A stretch of DNA of 6,212 nucleotides from an uncultured Chloroflexota bacterium (lineage in GTDB: Bacteria; Chloroflexota; Dehalococcoidia; SAR202; UBA11138), in NCBI GenBank assembly GCA_913046025.1, contig CAJWRP010000147.1, positions 1 to 6,212 of the forward strand, in the 5' to 3' direction. The notes below the pieces were generated by a model that searched no databases, was not told where the DNA came from, and worked only from the letters and a program-made list of their open reading frames with translations. The position numbers were made by a program, and so were the translations under genes. Shown here piece after piece: positions 5,564 through 6,212 of the stretch. Each line of letters starts with the position of its first letter. Position 1 is the first letter of the stretch.

Positions 5564-6212
5564 ATGATTTTAATGGTTAGTGTCCAGAATCTGGAAGAAG
5601 CTCTCCAGGCATTGAAGGGCGGCGCTGACATTGTTGACGTCAAGAATCTTCAGGAGGCCCGGGTAGGCTCAGCGCACCCTCACATTGTGAGAGATGTGCG
5701 AAACGCTATACCAATGGACAAACACGCCAGCGTTACTCTAGGCGTGGTGCCCAATCAGATAGGCACGGTGGCCATGGCAGTCTACACCGCTGGTGTTCTC
5801 GATGCGACTTCTGTAAAAGTCGGATTCATGGATACCGAATACGCAGTTGCCGAGGAGACCCTGAACTCCTGCCGTGAGGTCCTGGACGGCTTCGACACCA
5901 AGCTCATTGGTTGCATATTTGCGGACAACGATCTGTATGGTGGTCTTGAGCCGCACAACATGAACAAACTAGCTATAGCCACCAAGTGTGATGGCTGGCT
6001 GCTTGATACCCTGACTAAGGATGGCCGTAACCTCTTCGACTTTATCCGAGAGGAGGAGCTGAAGGATATGGTGCTGGAGGGCAAGGAAGCTGGCATGAGC
6101 ACTGCTCTATCGGGTCACCTGGCTCTAAAGGACCTGGACGAGTTGGCCAGGATCAACCCAGACATCGTTGGTGTAAGAGGCGCTGCCTGCACCAATAGCG
6201 ACCGCGAGGCCC
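5564..6212 (+). CDS. mfnB: (5-formylfuran-3-yl)methyl phosphate synthase homologue (MfnB, DUF556), 3' end beyond window
   Basis: An open frame of 216 codons runs from ATG 5564 off the right edge; archaeal MfnB is about 235 aa, so only some 20 residues are missing. The protein begins MILMVSVQNLEEALQALKGGADIVDVKN, the family's opening, with Lys27 at the same position as the Schiff-base lysine of Methanocaldococcus MfnB. SVKVGF (83-88) supplies Lys85. GWLLDTLTKDGRNLFD (144-159) supplies Asp148 and Lys152, matching the DTAxKDG motif. PDIVGVRGAAC (199-209) is the family's closing phosphate-binding block. MfnB joins two molecules of glyceraldehyde-3-phosphate into the furan phosphate precursor of methanofuran. 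Bacterial relatives are known in methylotrophs that use methanofuran and tetrahydromethanopterin analogues. GGTGAG at 5549-5554 is a plausible Shine-Dalgarno; an ATG at codon 4 is an alternative start, but the first one preserves archaeal numbering. It follows the aldolase gene by 20 bp, and the base composition is like its neighbours. Confidence 0.9.
   Translation, partial: MILMVSVQNLEEALQALKGGADIVDVKNLQEARVGSAHPHIVRDVRNAIPMDKHASVTLGVVPNQIGTVAMAVYTAGVLDATSVKVGFMDTEYAVAEETLNSCREVLDGFDTKLIGCIFADNDLYGGLEPHNMNKLAIATKCDGWLLDTLTKDGRNLFDFIREEELKDMVLEGKEAGMSTALSGHLALKDLDELARINPDIVGVRGAACTNSDREA

Noticed and set aside
5738..6102. Two overlapping minus-strand frames (5738-5956 and 5782-6102)
   Set aside because: They lie antisense to the mfnB-like gene, which has clear family motifs across the same stretch.

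Overview
The window reads as ordinary bacterial chromosome of about 50% GC, with seven protein genes, two of them cut by the window ends. No RNA gene, insertion sequence, CRISPR array or phage gene is visible. The order recG, degV/fakB, fakA facing rpmB is a Gram-positive-type arrangement. Together with the small four-cysteine L28 and the style of the RecG N-terminus, it makes me favour Chloroflexota (Dehalococcoidia or SAR202-like). That assignment is an inference from gene order and protein style, not from a marker search.

Left half, minus strand (1-2719): fakA (DhaL-type fatty acid kinase, 556 aa) is followed after 5 bp by a DegV/FakB fatty-acid-binding protein (282 aa). After a further 83 bp comes the N-terminus of a probable RecG helicase that leaves the window. 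FakA and FakB would together phosphorylate exogenous or recycled fatty acids to acyl-phosphate for phospholipid synthesis.

Centre, plus strand (2876-4345): a 156-bp divergent intergenic region separates fakA from rpmB (ribosomal protein bL28). hemA (glutamyl-tRNA reductase, first committed step of C5-pathway tetrapyrrole synthesis) follows 6 bp after rpmB and uses a TTG start with a Shine-Dalgarno sequence inside the end of rpmB. The other hem genes are not next to it.

Right, plus strand (4346-6212): a 226-bp gap holds a near-consensus sigma-70 promoter and a roughly 110-nt leader with inverted repeats. It drives a DapA/NanA-superfamily aldolase (323 aa, TTG start, full-consensus SD) that keeps the Schiff-base lysine but has lost the residues that define dihydrodipicolinate synthase. 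After 20 bp a 216-codon open frame begins and runs off the window. It is clearly MfnB-like, (5-formylfuran-3-yl)methyl phosphate synthase, and retains lysines at positions 27 and 85 as in the archaeal enzyme. This aldolase-mfnB pair under its own promoter is the most interesting part: a methanofuran-type furan synthase in an apparently bacterial genome, co-transcribed with an uncharacterised class I aldolase.
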